DNA from: an uncultured Lachnospiraceae bacterium
GTDB lineage: Bacteria > Bacillota > Clostridia > Lachnospirales > Lachnospiraceae
Assembly (NCBI GenBank): GCA_900553355.1
Contig: USDK01000013.1
Span: 1-51,280 of the forward strand
Reading direction: 5' to 3'
Length of the DNA: 51,280 nucleotides
Below are positions 25,412 to 33,628 of the stretch, piece after piece (position 1 is the first letter of the stretch; every line of letters starts with the position of its first letter). A program made the position numbers and the translations under genes. Under the pieces are notes generated by a model, which worked only from the letters and a program-made list of their open reading frames with translations, did not search any database and was not told the origin of the DNA.

Positions 25412-25867
25412 GATACCGATAAGGAATTCCATACTGCCAGGGAGGAGATTCACCCCTGTATCGGCTGTGACCACTGTAAAACCGCACCTTCCGGCTGTAT
25501 CTATCAGGATGGAATAGAGAAATTAAACCCTCTTCTGCTGGAAGCAGACTGTGTGGTATTTTCCACGCCGCTGTATTATTTCGGCATGAGTACACACATC
25601 AAGGCGGTCATCGACCGGTTTTATGCAAACAACGCCTCCTTACGCGCCTAGAAAAAGGGCGCGGTCCTTCTGGCCGCCTGTGCGGACACGGATGATTGGG
25701 CCCTGGACGCGCTGGATACCCATTTTGATTTTGTCTGCCGTTACCTGGACTGGGACAATCTGGGGCGTGTCGACGCCATCGGAATGCGCACGGCTGATGA
25801 TATCGAGGGCACGGCTTATCTGGATGAGGCGCGCGCCCTCGGCCTTACACTTACGGGAAGATCATGA
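25412..25867 (+). pseudogene. Remnant of a flavodoxin-family NAD(P)H-dependent oxidoreductase
   Basis: The plus strand in one frame reads DTDKEFHTAREEIHPCIGCD, then HCKTAPSGCIYQDGIEKL, then STPLYYFGMSTHIKAVIDRF, a TAG stop at 25649-25651, then KKGAVLLAACADTDDW onward to a TGA at 25865-25867. The motifs PCIGCDHC and STPLYYFGMS...IKAVIDRFYA are typical of iron-sulfur flavoprotein/NADPH-dependent FMN reductases. The usual N-terminal 45-50 residues with the FMN phosphate loop are missing, no start or ribosome site is visible, and there is one in-frame stop. The 3' end overlaps the convergent alcohol dehydrogenase by 17 bases. Confidence 0.85.
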
Positions 25868-26864
25868 TCTTCCCGTTTTTCCCACGGATCTCAAACGCCT
25901 TCTGGAACTCATCCAGGGAAAGGCGGTCTGAAATCAGTTCGGACAGCCTTAATTTTCCGCTGTTTATGAGGTCTGCTGCCCTTCCATGGGTAAACGGGTT
26001 GACAAAGGAGCCCGTGATACTGATTTCTTTCTGATACACTTCAAAAGGTTTAACCGTGACTTCACAGTCCGGATCTGTCAGCCCAAACCATACCACATGA
26101 GTTCCCTGTCCTGCAAACTTCAAAGAGTCCGTCATCGTCGCCTTGCTGCCCACACATTCGATCACGACATTGGCCTTGCGGATCTGGTTCTTTGCCAGAA
26201 TCTCCTGAAAGTCTTCATGCAGGGGATCAAAGACCAGATCTGCGCCAAGCTTCAGGGCTCTTTCCCGTTTGTGTTCATCCGGCTCGGACACGATCAGGAC
26301 CGCCGCCCCCGCCATTCTGGCAAGCTGGAGCATGATGGCTCCGATGGTGCCGCCTCCGATGATCACCACCACATCCCCGGTCTTGATCTTTGCCTGGTCG
26401 ATCCCACGCAGGCAGCACCCTACCGGCTCGCACATGGCCGCCTCTTCAAAGCTGACTTCCTTTTTCAGCTGAAACACCTGTTTCTCCAATACGACGCAGT
26501 ACTCCGCGAACGCCCCGTCATAGGTAACTCCGGTGGCAGAATAGTCCTGGCAGAAATGGGGTGTTCCTACCTGGCACTCGTAACATTTTCCGCACAGGAT
26601 GCTGGGATCCACCGTCACATGGTCGCCCACGCTGCATCTGGTGACTCCTTCGCCGATCTCTTCCACAACACCGGCAAACTCATGTCCCAGCACAACCGGT
26701 GGGTAGCACTCTGACGCTCCCTTTGCCCCGTCATAGATATGAAAATCCGTCCCACAGACGCCGGCCGCCTTTACCCGGATCAGGACTTCTCCCCTTCCCG
26801 GTTTCCGACATGGGTGGTCTTCTACAACGACTTTTCCTGGTTCGTAAAAAACTGCTGCTTTCAT
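25851..26864 (-). CDS. Zinc-dependent medium-chain alcohol/polyol dehydrogenase
   Basis: 337 residues. Catalytic zinc ligands are visible: Cys37 in AAGVCGTDFHIYDG, GHEFAG (His/Glu), and the structural zinc cysteines CGKCYECQVGTPHFC. The NAD(P)-binding motif is VVIIGGGTIGAIMLQLARMAG. It most resembles the sorbitol/threonine dehydrogenase branch. It follows the glycyl radical activase by 20 bases in a three-gene operon, so it may reduce or oxidise the product or substrate of the radical enzyme. The substrate is unknown. Confidence 0.88.
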   Translation of the reverse strand: MKAAVFYEPGKVVVEDHPCRKPGRGEVLIRVKAAGVCGTDFHIYDGAKGASECYPPVVLGHEFAGVVEEIGEGVTRCSVGDHVTVDPSILCGKCYECQVGTPHFCQDYSATGVTYDGAFAEYCVVLEKQVFQLKKEVSFEEAAMCEPVGCCLRGIDQAKIKTGDVVVIIGGGTIGAIMLQLARMAGAAVLIVSEPDEHKRERALKLGADLVFDPLHEDFQEILAKNQIRKANVVIECVGSKATMTDSLKFAGQGTHVVWFGLTDPDCEVTVKPFEVYQKEISITGSFVNPFTHGRAADLINSGKLRLSELISDRLSLDEFQKAFEIRGKNGKIMIFP

Positions 26865-26884
26865 CTTCTGTCCGCACTCCTTTC

Positions 26885-27793
26885 TCAGCTTTCTTCCAGA
26901 TTGCGGCAGCCAAAACCGGCCACCTTCTGGTATATTTCTTTCTTCTGCTTTTCCTCTATCGTCCGTATCTCTGCAAGCTGATATGTCATTCCTACCTGCT
27001 CGGCCTTGCCTTTTGCCATATCATGGTACATCATTAGGTTTACTTTGCGGATACCCGGATATTTTCTGGAAAGCTCTGCAATCGCCCGGTAGTGTTCTTC
27101 CTTGTCATTGACGCCTGGAATAATGGGGCATCTTAAGAACACATCGTTTCCCGTTTCACAGAGCATTTTCAGGTTGTTCAGGATGAGCCGGTTATCCACG
27201 CCAGTCCACCGCCTGTGCGCCTCCGGATCTGTCAGCTTGTAATCAAAAAGGAACACATCCACCACTCCGGCGATTTCCCGATAATGGCTTTCCGGCGCCT
27301 GGCCGCAGGTATCCAGACAGACATGGATCCCTTCCTCTTTTGCTCTTCCCAGGAGCTCCTTTAATGCTTCAAACTGCAGCATCGGTTCTCCTCCGCTGAC
27401 TGTCAGCCCTCCGCCGCTTCTCTCGTAAAAGTCCCGGTCCTTCCTGACTGTCTGAAGGATTTCCTCCGGAGTCATTTTTTCTCCGTAGATCTTCAGCGCG
27501 TGGCGAGGGCAGGCCTTCACACAGCGGCCACAGGCCTTGCAGTTTTCATAGACAACCTGGTGAATCCCTGTTCCCTCCAGCCGGTGGACATTTTCCTCAC
27601 ATACGGCCGCACAGCGTCCGCATCCTGTACAGTTCTTCGCAAGGAATCCAATCTGGGGCTTTGTACTTTTTGATTCCGGGTTATGGCACCAGACGCAGTC
27701 CAGGGGACAGCCTTTTAAAAACACGGTCGTCCGGATCCCCGGCCCGTCATGGAGGGCAAATCTCTGCAGGTCAAATACTGTCAGTCTGGACAT
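26885..27793 (-). CDS. Glycyl radical enzyme activase (radical SAM, ferredoxin insert)
   Basis: 302 residues. The radical SAM cluster is C-x3-C-x2-C in FLKGCPLDCVWCHNPESKS. An insert with two [4Fe-4S] motifs follows (CTGCGRCAAVC and CKACGRCVKAC with further cysteines), as in activases of the HpdA/GDH-activase type rather than classic PflA. The SAM-binding GGE motif is in LTVSGGEPMLQFEAL. It should abstract hydrogen from the glycine of the upstream enzyme. AAGGAGG precedes the start. It is 31 bases downstream of its partner gene. Confidence 0.95.
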   Translation of the reverse strand: MSRLTVFDLQRFALHDGPGIRTTVFLKGCPLDCVWCHNPESKSTKPQIGFLAKNCTGCGRCAAVCEENVHRLEGTGIHQVVYENCKACGRCVKACPRHALKIYGEKMTPEEILQTVRKDRDFYERSGGGLTVSGGEPMLQFEALKELLGRAKEEGIHVCLDTCGQAPESHYREIAGVVDVFLFDYKLTDPEAHRRWTGVDNRLILNNLKMLCETGNDVFLRCPIIPGVNDKEEHYRAIAELSRKYPGIRKVNLMMYHDMAKGKAEQVGMTYQLAEIRTIEEKQKKEIYQKVAGFGCRNLEES

Positions 27794-27824
27794 ATGTACT
27801 TCCTCCTTTTTGTGACAGAATCTC

Positions 27825-30167
27825 TTAGTTCAGCGTCCTGTTCAGAATATCCAGCTGTACATCGTCTGCCAGTTCCACGTATCTGGCGCTGAATCCTCCC
27901 ACACGAACAATAAGATTCGCATATTTTTCCGGTTCTTTTCTGGCATTTTCCAGATCCTCCCGTCCCACGACGCTGATCATGGCCTGGGTACCGCCCCGGC
28001 CAAAGTAGGAATCCATCACGGGAAGGATGACGGTATCCCGCATCCGGTTGAAGGTATCCTTGGAAAACTTCATATTCTGCACGACTCCGAAATGAATGTC
28101 ATTCCTTGCTTTTAACAGGGAGTTAATGAAGGCCGTCACTCCATTTTTGTCCATGCCGGAGGTGGGGTTGTTGGCATTGGAAAGATAGACTCCCGCATGG
28201 CGTCCGTCTGCCGTTGCTCCCGTATTTCTGCCATGGGTCGTGTTGTCTCGGTTGTTAATGTTCACCATGCCGAAGCAGTCCAGTCCGAAATATTTTCCGG
28301 AAAGTTCCATGGTGGCAAAGCTGACCTGCTCATGTACCGCCTGCATCATGTTGTCCGGACCCTCCAGGTCGTTTCCGAATTTATCCACATCCAGGAGCAT
28401 AGCGCGGATTTCTTCATATCCGGAGAAATCTGCCTTCAATGCCGCAAGGAGCGTCTCCTTTGAAATCTTTTTCTCCTCGTACACGCACGTTTTGATGGCG
28501 TAAAGGGAATCCGAACAGGTGACCAGCCCGTAGATCTCGTCGCTTCCTCCGCATTTGACCGTGCCGCCGCTGATCACGCTTTTCCCTGCGTCCAGGCATC
28601 CGTCGTACAGGAGGTTGTGCAGATTTAAGGACATATCTCCGGCGATGATCGCATATCCCCGGGAATGATTTCTTGCGCTGACGTCAGACAAAAATTCGAT
28701 ATTGCTGCAGTAGGCCTGCCACAGATCTTCGAAACTGTCATAATCAGCCAGGGTCGTGGTGTTCGGGGTGAGTCTGTACTGGTCTGTGGCGTCATAGCCT
28801 CCGTTGATCGTTCCCCACAGTACATTCGGGAGATTCAGGATGGAGTTGGGGCTTGCAATGATCCGGTGGTCAATGGTAAATTCCCCACATCCCAGCGGCA
28901 TCCATCTTTTGGCCTCTTCATAAGAGACGCCGAATACCTTCTGGATCCCCGGAATGATGTTTTCGTCCTGGTACAGCATGGGGTAGGTGGTTCCTTCTCC
29001 CAGACAGTCCATCGCTTTCTGGTAAAGCGCCGGGTCCATTCCTTCGTACATCCGCAGGGTAAGCTGAGGCACGATGTCTCGGACCCGTCTGGACACTTCC
29101 ATGATCACCATGGCCAGCTGATCCGCTTCCTCTGGATGTTTCCGGCCCAGCCCTCCGATGATCACACGGTCGTCTGTCACCTGCTCTTTGACGATCATCA
29201 GCCGCCAGAAACTGGTCAGCAGGCGGATTGCCTCTTCCTCATCCAGGATTCCCTTCTGAAGATCCCTTACATAATAAGGTCCCAGATAATCATCCATCCG
29301 TCCCCATTCTCTTGCTCCGTCCAGGAGTGTATACAGGATAACCAGCTGAATGGCCTCCCGGAAGGTCTCTGGTTTTTCGTGTACCAGCTTCCGGCAGATC
29401 CGCTCCATCTCTTCTAAGTCTGCCCGGCGGGACGGATTTTCTTCTCGGCCGGCAAGCTCACGGGCCTGGCCTGCGTACCAAAGGAGTACCTTCTCCACGG
29501 TTCGCAGCGACATACGGATCCCTTCGTAAAAATTCGCGTCATTTTCCGGATGCTGCTTTTCCTTTTCGTCGATCAGGCTGTGCAGCCCGGGAAGTCCGAG
29601 AGACAGAAGTTTTTCATAATCCAGGAAAATCCCCGCCACCCGCTGGAGCGCGGAAGCTGCATGGGGCTGGCCTTCCAGATCAAGCGTCCTGCCGTCTGTA
29701 ACGCCTCCGGTCACCATGTAGACCCGGTCTTCCGGATCCATCTCTGCAAGGAACCTTCTGGTGGAGGTATGATCGCTCCAGAAATCCCGAAGCTTCTCCA
29801 GCCGCTCTTTATCCTCTTCTGTCACTTCCGGATCCTGGATCTTTTCTTCGAACCACTGGAAGTTCATGACAAAGCCCCACTCGCTGTTAATGTACTGCGC
29901 ATTCATCCCCAGTGGGAAAATGTCCGCCCTTCCGCAGAACAGATCATTTGGCATGATTCCCAGCAGCATCTGCGGATACTGCGCATCAAAGCACTTTGCC
30001 TCCCGGATGGCCGGCGGATCATTTTTGCAGGACTGATATACCTGGGTAAATGTCTCCATATGATCCAGAAGTTCTGAAAAATTCAGCCGGGGTTCGTTAT
30101 TGTAAATCGTGTCATATCCTTCGTAGCTTTCTGCCGTCCTGGTGGTGTAGTGTTCTTTCCAATACAT
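27825..30167 (-). CDS. Glycyl radical enzyme (PFL-like), substrate unassigned
   Basis: 780 residues. The glycyl radical loop near the C-terminus is LIVRVGGFSARYVELADDVQ, with Gly in RVGGFSA. The catalytic cysteine loop is RWMPLGCGEFTIDHR, i.e. G-C-G-E. That resembles the G-C-V-E of dehydratase and decarboxylase members (Cys thiyl, Glu base) and not the Cys-Cys of pyruvate formate-lyase, but Val is replaced by Gly. The start at 30167 has GAGGTG about 7 bases upstream. It lies in an operon with activase and Zn alcohol dehydrogenase and is controlled by a divergent LacI protein. A C-O or C-C lyase on a small alcohol or sugar-derived compound is plausible; the true substrate is not deducible. Confidence 0.88.
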   Translation of the reverse strand: MYWKEHYTTRTAESYEGYDTIYNNEPRLNFSELLDHMETFTQVYQSCKNDPPAIREAKCFDAQYPQMLLGIMPNDLFCGRADIFPLGMNAQYINSEWGFVMNFQWFEEKIQDPEVTEEDKERLEKLRDFWSDHTSTRRFLAEMDPEDRVYMVTGGVTDGRTLDLEGQPHAASALQRVAGIFLDYEKLLSLGLPGLHSLIDEKEKQHPENDANFYEGIRMSLRTVEKVLLWYAGQARELAGREENPSRRADLEEMERICRKLVHEKPETFREAIQLVILYTLLDGAREWGRMDDYLGPYYVRDLQKGILDEEEAIRLLTSFWRLMIVKEQVTDDRVIIGGLGRKHPEEADQLAMVIMEVSRRVRDIVPQLTLRMYEGMDPALYQKAMDCLGEGTTYPMLYQDENIIPGIQKVFGVSYEEAKRWMPLGCGEFTIDHRIIASPNSILNLPNVLWGTINGGYDATDQYRLTPNTTTLADYDSFEDLWQAYCSNIEFLSDVSARNHSRGYAIIAGDMSLNLHNLLYDGCLDAGKSVISGGTVKCGGSDEIYGLVTCSDSLYAIKTCVYEEKKISKETLLAALKADFSGYEEIRAMLLDVDKFGNDLEGPDNMMQAVHEQVSFATMELSGKYFGLDCFGMVNINNRDNTTHGRNTGATADGRHAGVYLSNANNPTSGMDKNGVTAFINSLLKARNDIHFGVVQNMKFSKDTFNRMRDTVILPVMDSYFGRGGTQAMISVVGREDLENARKEPEKYANLIVRVGGFSARYVELADDVQLDILNRTLN

Positions 30168-30191
30168 ATGCTCACCTCTTGTTTTTTCTGG

Positions 30192-30207
30192 ATGTAAACG
30201 TTTACAT
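30192..30207. promoter_or_regulatory. LacI-family operator
   Basis: A perfect 16-base palindrome, ATGTAAACGTTTACAT, with the central CG typical of LacI/GalR operators. It lies about 10 bases downstream of the -10 element of the glycyl radical operon promoter, where a bound repressor would block transcription. It also resembles a catabolite-responsive (CcpA) site, so CcpA binding is possible. Confidence 0.85.
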
Positions 30208-30218
30208 TTTCTAGTTAA

Positions 30219-30246
30219 ACTATAGCACAAATCTTGAGTTTGTCAA
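30219..30246 (-). promoter_or_regulatory. Sigma-A promoter of glycyl radical enzyme operon
   Basis: On the minus strand TTGACA (30241-30246), a 16-base spacer and TATAGT (30219-30224). Its -35 partly abuts the divergent LacI promoter, so one bound complex may affect both. Confidence 0.8.
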
Positions 30247-30262
30247 GGGATATTGCTATAAT
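30234..30262 (+). promoter_or_regulatory. Sigma-A promoter of LacI-family gene
   Basis: TTGAGT (30234-30239), a 17-base spacer and TATAAT (30257-30262), about 32 bases before the start codon. It is face to face with the operon promoter at 30219-30246. Confidence 0.75.
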
Positions 30263-30293
30263 AAATATCAGATTTTTAATGTGGAGGGATCAT

Positions 30294-31301
30294 ATGAAAG
30301 CAACGATCAAAGATGTAGCGAAATACGCCGGTGTATCCACCGCCACTGTCTCCCGGATGCTCAACCAGACCGGGACCGTCTCCCCACAGGCACAGGAGCG
30401 GATCCAGAAGGCAATCGAAGCGCTGGATTTTCAGCTGAATTCCCGCGCCCAAAACTTCAAGACCGGAAAGACAAACGCCATCGCCGTGATCGTCCCGGAC
30501 ATTTCAAATCCTTTCTTTGCCTGTGTCATCCATGAGATCGAAAGTGTGCTGAGCCGGCATAACTATACTCTGATGATCGCAAGCACGGAGGAAACCCGGG
30601 AACGGGAAGCGCAGATCCTGAGATATATTTCCAAGGGAAGCGCTGACGGGGTCATCCTTGCCTCTGCATTTCAGGATTATAACGATTTAAAGCCTTTCAT
30701 TCCCCAGGACATCCCCGTTGTGTTTTTCGACCGTAAGCTTAGGAACTGCCCTCATGATATGGTGACGGAATCTGACACACCGGCCATCTGCCAGACGATC
30801 CGGGAGCTGACGGAAAAAGGCTGCCGGAAAATCGGGTGCATCGCCGGGCTCCCTGATCTTAGCACGACGGCGGATCGTGTAAAGGCCTACCGGACTTCTC
30901 TGGCATCCGCCGGGCTTACGCCGGATGAATCTTTGATTTTTTATGCTTCTTCGGTTTATGACAGCGGATACTCCTGCACAGAAAGCCTTCTTTCTCTGGG
31001 CTGCACTGCACTGGTGGTCGTCAGCAACAGTATGACAAGGGGCTGCCTTTCTTATCTTCTCCAGCACGGGAAAATCCCCGGAAAAGATATTATCGTCGCA
31101 GGTTACCACAACCCGGATTTTCTGAATATTGATATGCTCAGGATCGAACTGCCCTACCAGGATCTGGGACGGAGAGCCGCTGAATTTGTCTTGGAACGCA
31201 TCCAGAACCCGACGCTTCCCGTCCGGCAGATCGAACTGACGGCTCCGCTGCTCTCGGAGCGTTCTGACGGGGCATATTTAAATCAGCCCGGCGCTTCTTA
31301 A
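30294..31301 (+). CDS. LacI-family transcriptional regulator
   Basis: 335 residues. The HTH is canonical: IKDVAKYAGVSTATVSRMLN, followed by the hinge helix region AIEALDFQLNSRAQNFKTG. The periplasmic-binding-protein-like ligand domain fills the rest (AVIVPDISNPFFACVIHEIE onwards). GGAGGG lies 5 bases before the ATG at 30294. It is divergent from the glycyl radical operon and the 16-base operator lies between, so it probably controls that operon in response to its substrate. Its 3' end overlaps the convergent transporter gene by 24 bases. Confidence 0.93.
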   Translation: MKATIKDVAKYAGVSTATVSRMLNQTGTVSPQAQERIQKAIEALDFQLNSRAQNFKTGKTNAIAVIVPDISNPFFACVIHEIESVLSRHNYTLMIASTEETREREAQILRYISKGSADGVILASAFQDYNDLKPFIPQDIPVVFFDRKLRNCPHDMVTESDTPAICQTIRELTEKGCRKIGCIAGLPDLSTTADRVKAYRTSLASAGLTPDESLIFYASSVYDSGYSCTESLLSLGCTALVVVSNSMTRGCLSYLLQHGKIPGKDIIVAGYHNPDFLNIDMLRIELPYQDLGRRAAEFVLERIQNPTLPVRQIELTAPLLSERSDGAYLNQPGAS

Positions 31302-32222
31302 AATGAAGAGCCATGTGGTGAGGGTAAACGCGCTCAGCAGGGTGGTCAGCATGACGGTGCTGGAGGTCAGCACGCCCTCGTGCCCCATGTTTCTTGCCAT
31401 GACATAACAGCTGACGGTGGTCGCCGATCCCAGCATCACCAGGATCGCCACCAACTCCTCCTTCCGGAAGCCGAGGGCAACGGCGATCGGAAGGAAGATG
31501 ACGCAGAATCCAACCAGCTTCATCACAGAGGCTACGATTGCCGGGCGGCCCTTCTGAACTGCTTTTTTTAAGTCAAAGGATGCACCCATGGCCATCAGTC
31601 CCAGCGGCGTCGCCATCTCCGCCACATTTGCGATCGTCTTTCCAGGGATTCCGGAAAGGGGAAGCTTTAGTGCCGACCACAAAAGGCCGGCCACGATTCC
31701 AAGAATGATCGGATTGGTCACAATTCCGGTCATTGTTCTTTTTACCACTTCTTTGTCAAGGCCCTTCTGTCCCGGCCGGAACAGCGACAGCACCACCACC
31801 GCCATCATATTGTAAAGTGGGACACTGCCGATGATCATCAACGGCCCCATCCCTGCCGTCCCGTAAATATTCTGGATAAACGCGATTCCGAGAAGGGCAG
31901 CGCTGCTGCGGTACGACGCCTGGATAAACTCTCCCCGGATGGACTTATCCTTCCACAGCATCGCAATTCCGGCAGAAAGCGTAATAGACAGAAGCGTCGC
32001 CACAAAACAGAACAGCACAAACTTCACATTCCAGATCTGCGAAAAATCCACCGTCGCCAGATCCTGGAACACCAGCAAAGGCAGCGGCACCCGGAACACA
32101 AACTTGTTAAGCTTCGAAGCAAACCCATCATCAATCCAGCCGATCCGGCGGAAAACAAGCCCCAGCACCATCAAAAGAAACACCGGTATCGTCGCATTTA
32201 AACTAAAAATAAGATTATCCAC
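31278..32222 (-). CDS. AEC-family (auxin efflux carrier-like) transporter
   Basis: 314 residues with about ten hydrophobic segments in the two inverted halves typical of AEC/BART carriers (for example FLLMVLGLVFRRIGWIDDGF at the N-terminus and GLMAMGASFDLKKAV in the middle). Bacterial members move organic acids such as malate or malonate. The start appears to be a GTG at 32220-32222, which lies within a perfect TTATCCACA nonamer read on the other strand, with only a distant AAGGA upstream. It is convergent with the LacI gene; a link with the glycyl radical pathway is possible but not shown. Confidence 0.85.
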   Translation of the reverse strand: MDNLIFSLNATIPVFLLMVLGLVFRRIGWIDDGFASKLNKFVFRVPLPLLVFQDLATVDFSQIWNVKFVLFCFVATLLSITLSAGIAMLWKDKSIRGEFIQASYRSSAALLGIAFIQNIYGTAGMGPLMIIGSVPLYNMMAVVVLSLFRPGQKGLDKEVVKRTMTGIVTNPIILGIVAGLLWSALKLPLSGIPGKTIANVAEMATPLGLMAMGASFDLKKAVQKGRPAIVASVMKLVGFCVIFLPIAVALGFRKEELVAILVMLGSATTVSCYVMARNMGHEGVLTSSTVMLTTLLSAFTLTTWLFILRSAGLI

Positions 32223-32234
32223 AAATTATCCACA
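32215..32234 (+). repeat. Tandem perfect DnaA-box-like nonamers
   Basis: Two perfect TTATCCACA copies at 32215-32223 and 32226-32234, 11 bases apart start to start (one helical turn), 12 bases from the palindrome at 32246. A third perfect copy is at 32374-32382, within the macrodomain gene. The first contains the GTG start of the AEC transporter. Confidence 0.6.
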
Positions 32235-32245
32235 TTCCTTTCGTT

Positions 32246-32299
32246 ACCTTTCATTGGGGACGGGGGATTTTCAGAAATCCCCCGTCCCCAATGAAAGGT
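32246..32299. repeat. GGGGAC palindromic repeat, copy 3
   Basis: A 54-base palindrome with changes only at its centre (TTTTCAGAAA instead of TTTCCGGAAA). The core is 32256-32289; the outer arms, ACCTTTCATT and AATGAAAGGT, are complementary to each other and unique to this copy. The stop codon and last residues of the macrodomain gene lie inside it. Confidence 0.93.
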
Positions 32300-33089
32300 T
32301 TTTATATAAATGATAGTCTTCATCTTTAAATACGTTGAAAACTACTTGTTTTATCCCCGATTTTACCAGGTACTTATCCACAGTTTCCACAGCGATCTGG
32401 GCTGCCAGTTTATTGGGGAAATGGAATTCTCCGGTGGAGATGCAGCAGAAGGCAATGGATTCCAGCTGATGTTTTTCTGCCAGTCTGAGGCAGCTTAAGT
32501 AGCATTGCCGGAGTTCTTCTTTCTGGCGGTCGGTGACGGTGATTCCTACTACAGGGCCGACGGTGTGAATCACGTATTTTGCAGGCAGGTTATAGCCTCT
32601 GGTGAGTTTTGCCTTTCCTGTAGGTTCATCGTGTCCCTGTGCCTCCATCAGTTCTGCGCATTCATTTCGAAGCTGGATACCTGCCGCCGAATGAATGGCG
32701 TTGTCGATACAGCCGTGGCAGGGTACGAAGCAGCCCAAAAGCTGGCTGTTTGCCGCATTGACAATGGCGTCTGCCTGAAGCCTTGTAATATCCCCCTGCC
32801 AGAGATAAATGCGGTCCGCGTTGCGAAGATCTGTGTCCGGAAACTGTTCTGCTACCGAAGGAAGTCCCTTCACGTCTACAATTCCTTTTTCTTCAGCCTC
32901 TTCTTTTAGCAGCGCATCCTGGACCTCATAATATTCCCGAGAGGCTTCGCCAGGCCAGCGTACATTCATCAGGCTGCGCAAAAGCCGCCTTTTCTCCTCT
33001 GGATTTACTGGTTCTTTTATCACCGCATAGCCTGGATTTTCTTTTACCAGATATCGGATCAGCCAGTCTGTTTTTTCTTCTTTTGTCAT
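32271..33089 (-). CDS. Zinc-type macrodomain protein, probable ADP-ribosyl hydrolase
   Basis: 272 residues. The macrodomain (about 95-260) starts with WQGDITRLQADAIVNAANSQ and carries the zinc-binding loop LLGCFVPCHGCIDNAIHSAAG, which marks the Zn-dependent macrodomain group known in some Firmicutes to reverse ADP-ribosylation made by SirTM. The N-terminal 90 residues form a helical region also typical of the group. GGAGG precedes the ATG at 33087-33089. The last seven residues (SLGTGDF) are encoded by the palindromic repeat, so the C-terminus has been altered by repeat insertion. No lipoylation genes or SirTM adjoin. Confidence 0.88.
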   Translation of the reverse strand: MTKEEKTDWLIRYLVKENPGYAVIKEPVNPEEKRRLLRSLMNVRWPGEASREYYEVQDALLKEEAEEKGIVDVKGLPSVAEQFPDTDLRNADRIYLWQGDITRLQADAIVNAANSQLLGCFVPCHGCIDNAIHSAAGIQLRNECAELMEAQGHDEPTGKAKLTRGYNLPAKYVIHTVGPVVGITVTDRQKEELRQCYLSCLRLAEKHQLESIAFCCISTGEFHFPNKLAAQIAVETVDKYLVKSGIKQVVFNVFKDEDYHLYKNLSLGTGDF

Positions 33090-33130
33090 CTTCTTCCTCC
33101 CTGCTGTAATCAATTTCGGAAACATACCAT

Positions 33131-33628
33131 TTACTTTATATATGGAAGAATCCCGGCATACGCTTGTTTCAGTTCTTCATATGACATCCGGCAGTTTGCC
33201 GGGCTGGTCGAAGGCAGCCGATGAATCCTGATGCCGGTCCTGGGATAGCAGTACTTCTGATAAAGCGTGGCCGCCTTGGTTCCGGTGGCAAAAACCGCAC
33301 GGATATCTGCATGGTCAAGAATGATTCCCATGTCGTTAGGCACCGGATTACGGATGCTGTTGTCCTCTGCGCCGCGGATTTCACAACCAGACAGCACATC
33401 CCACACGGCAATGTGATTTCGAAGTGCAAATGCAATTTTTTCTTCTGTTGAACCTGGATATTCTTCGCTGCAGATATCGGACAGGACTTTCCAGAAGCGG
33501 TTGCGCGGGTGTCCGTAGTAAAACCCCACTTCCCTGGATTTCGGGGAGGGCATGGTTCCCAGCATCAACACCCTGGAATTTTCATCATAAATCGGCGCAA
33601 ACGTATGGGTTACCCGTTCCATTTCCAT
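33131..33628 (-). CDS. DNA-deoxyinosine glycosylase-like protein (UDG superfamily)
   Basis: 165 residues of the UDG fold. Motif 1 is VLMLGTMPSPKSREVGFYYG followed by HPRNRFWKVL; motif 2 near the C-terminus is LPSTSPANCRMSYEELK. This pattern fits the hypoxanthine-DNA glycosylase group, which starts base excision repair of deaminated adenine. The catalytic detail cannot be confirmed by eye. It lies 41 bases upstream of the macrodomain gene and probably shares its transcript. Confidence 0.82.
   Translation of the reverse strand: MEMERVTHTFAPIYDENSRVLMLGTMPSPKSREVGFYYGHPRNRFWKVLSDICSEEYPGSTEEKIAFALRNHIAVWDVLSGCEIRGAEDNSIRNPVPNDMGIILDHADIRAVFATGTKAATLYQKYCYPRTGIRIHRLPSTSPANCRMSYEELKQAYAGILPYIK

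Noticed and set aside
28381..28389. An eighth perfect TTATCCACA nonamer
   Set aside because: It lies deep in the glycyl radical enzyme coding region, encoding Val-Asp-Lys on the other strand, with no palindrome nearby; chance occurrence is likely.
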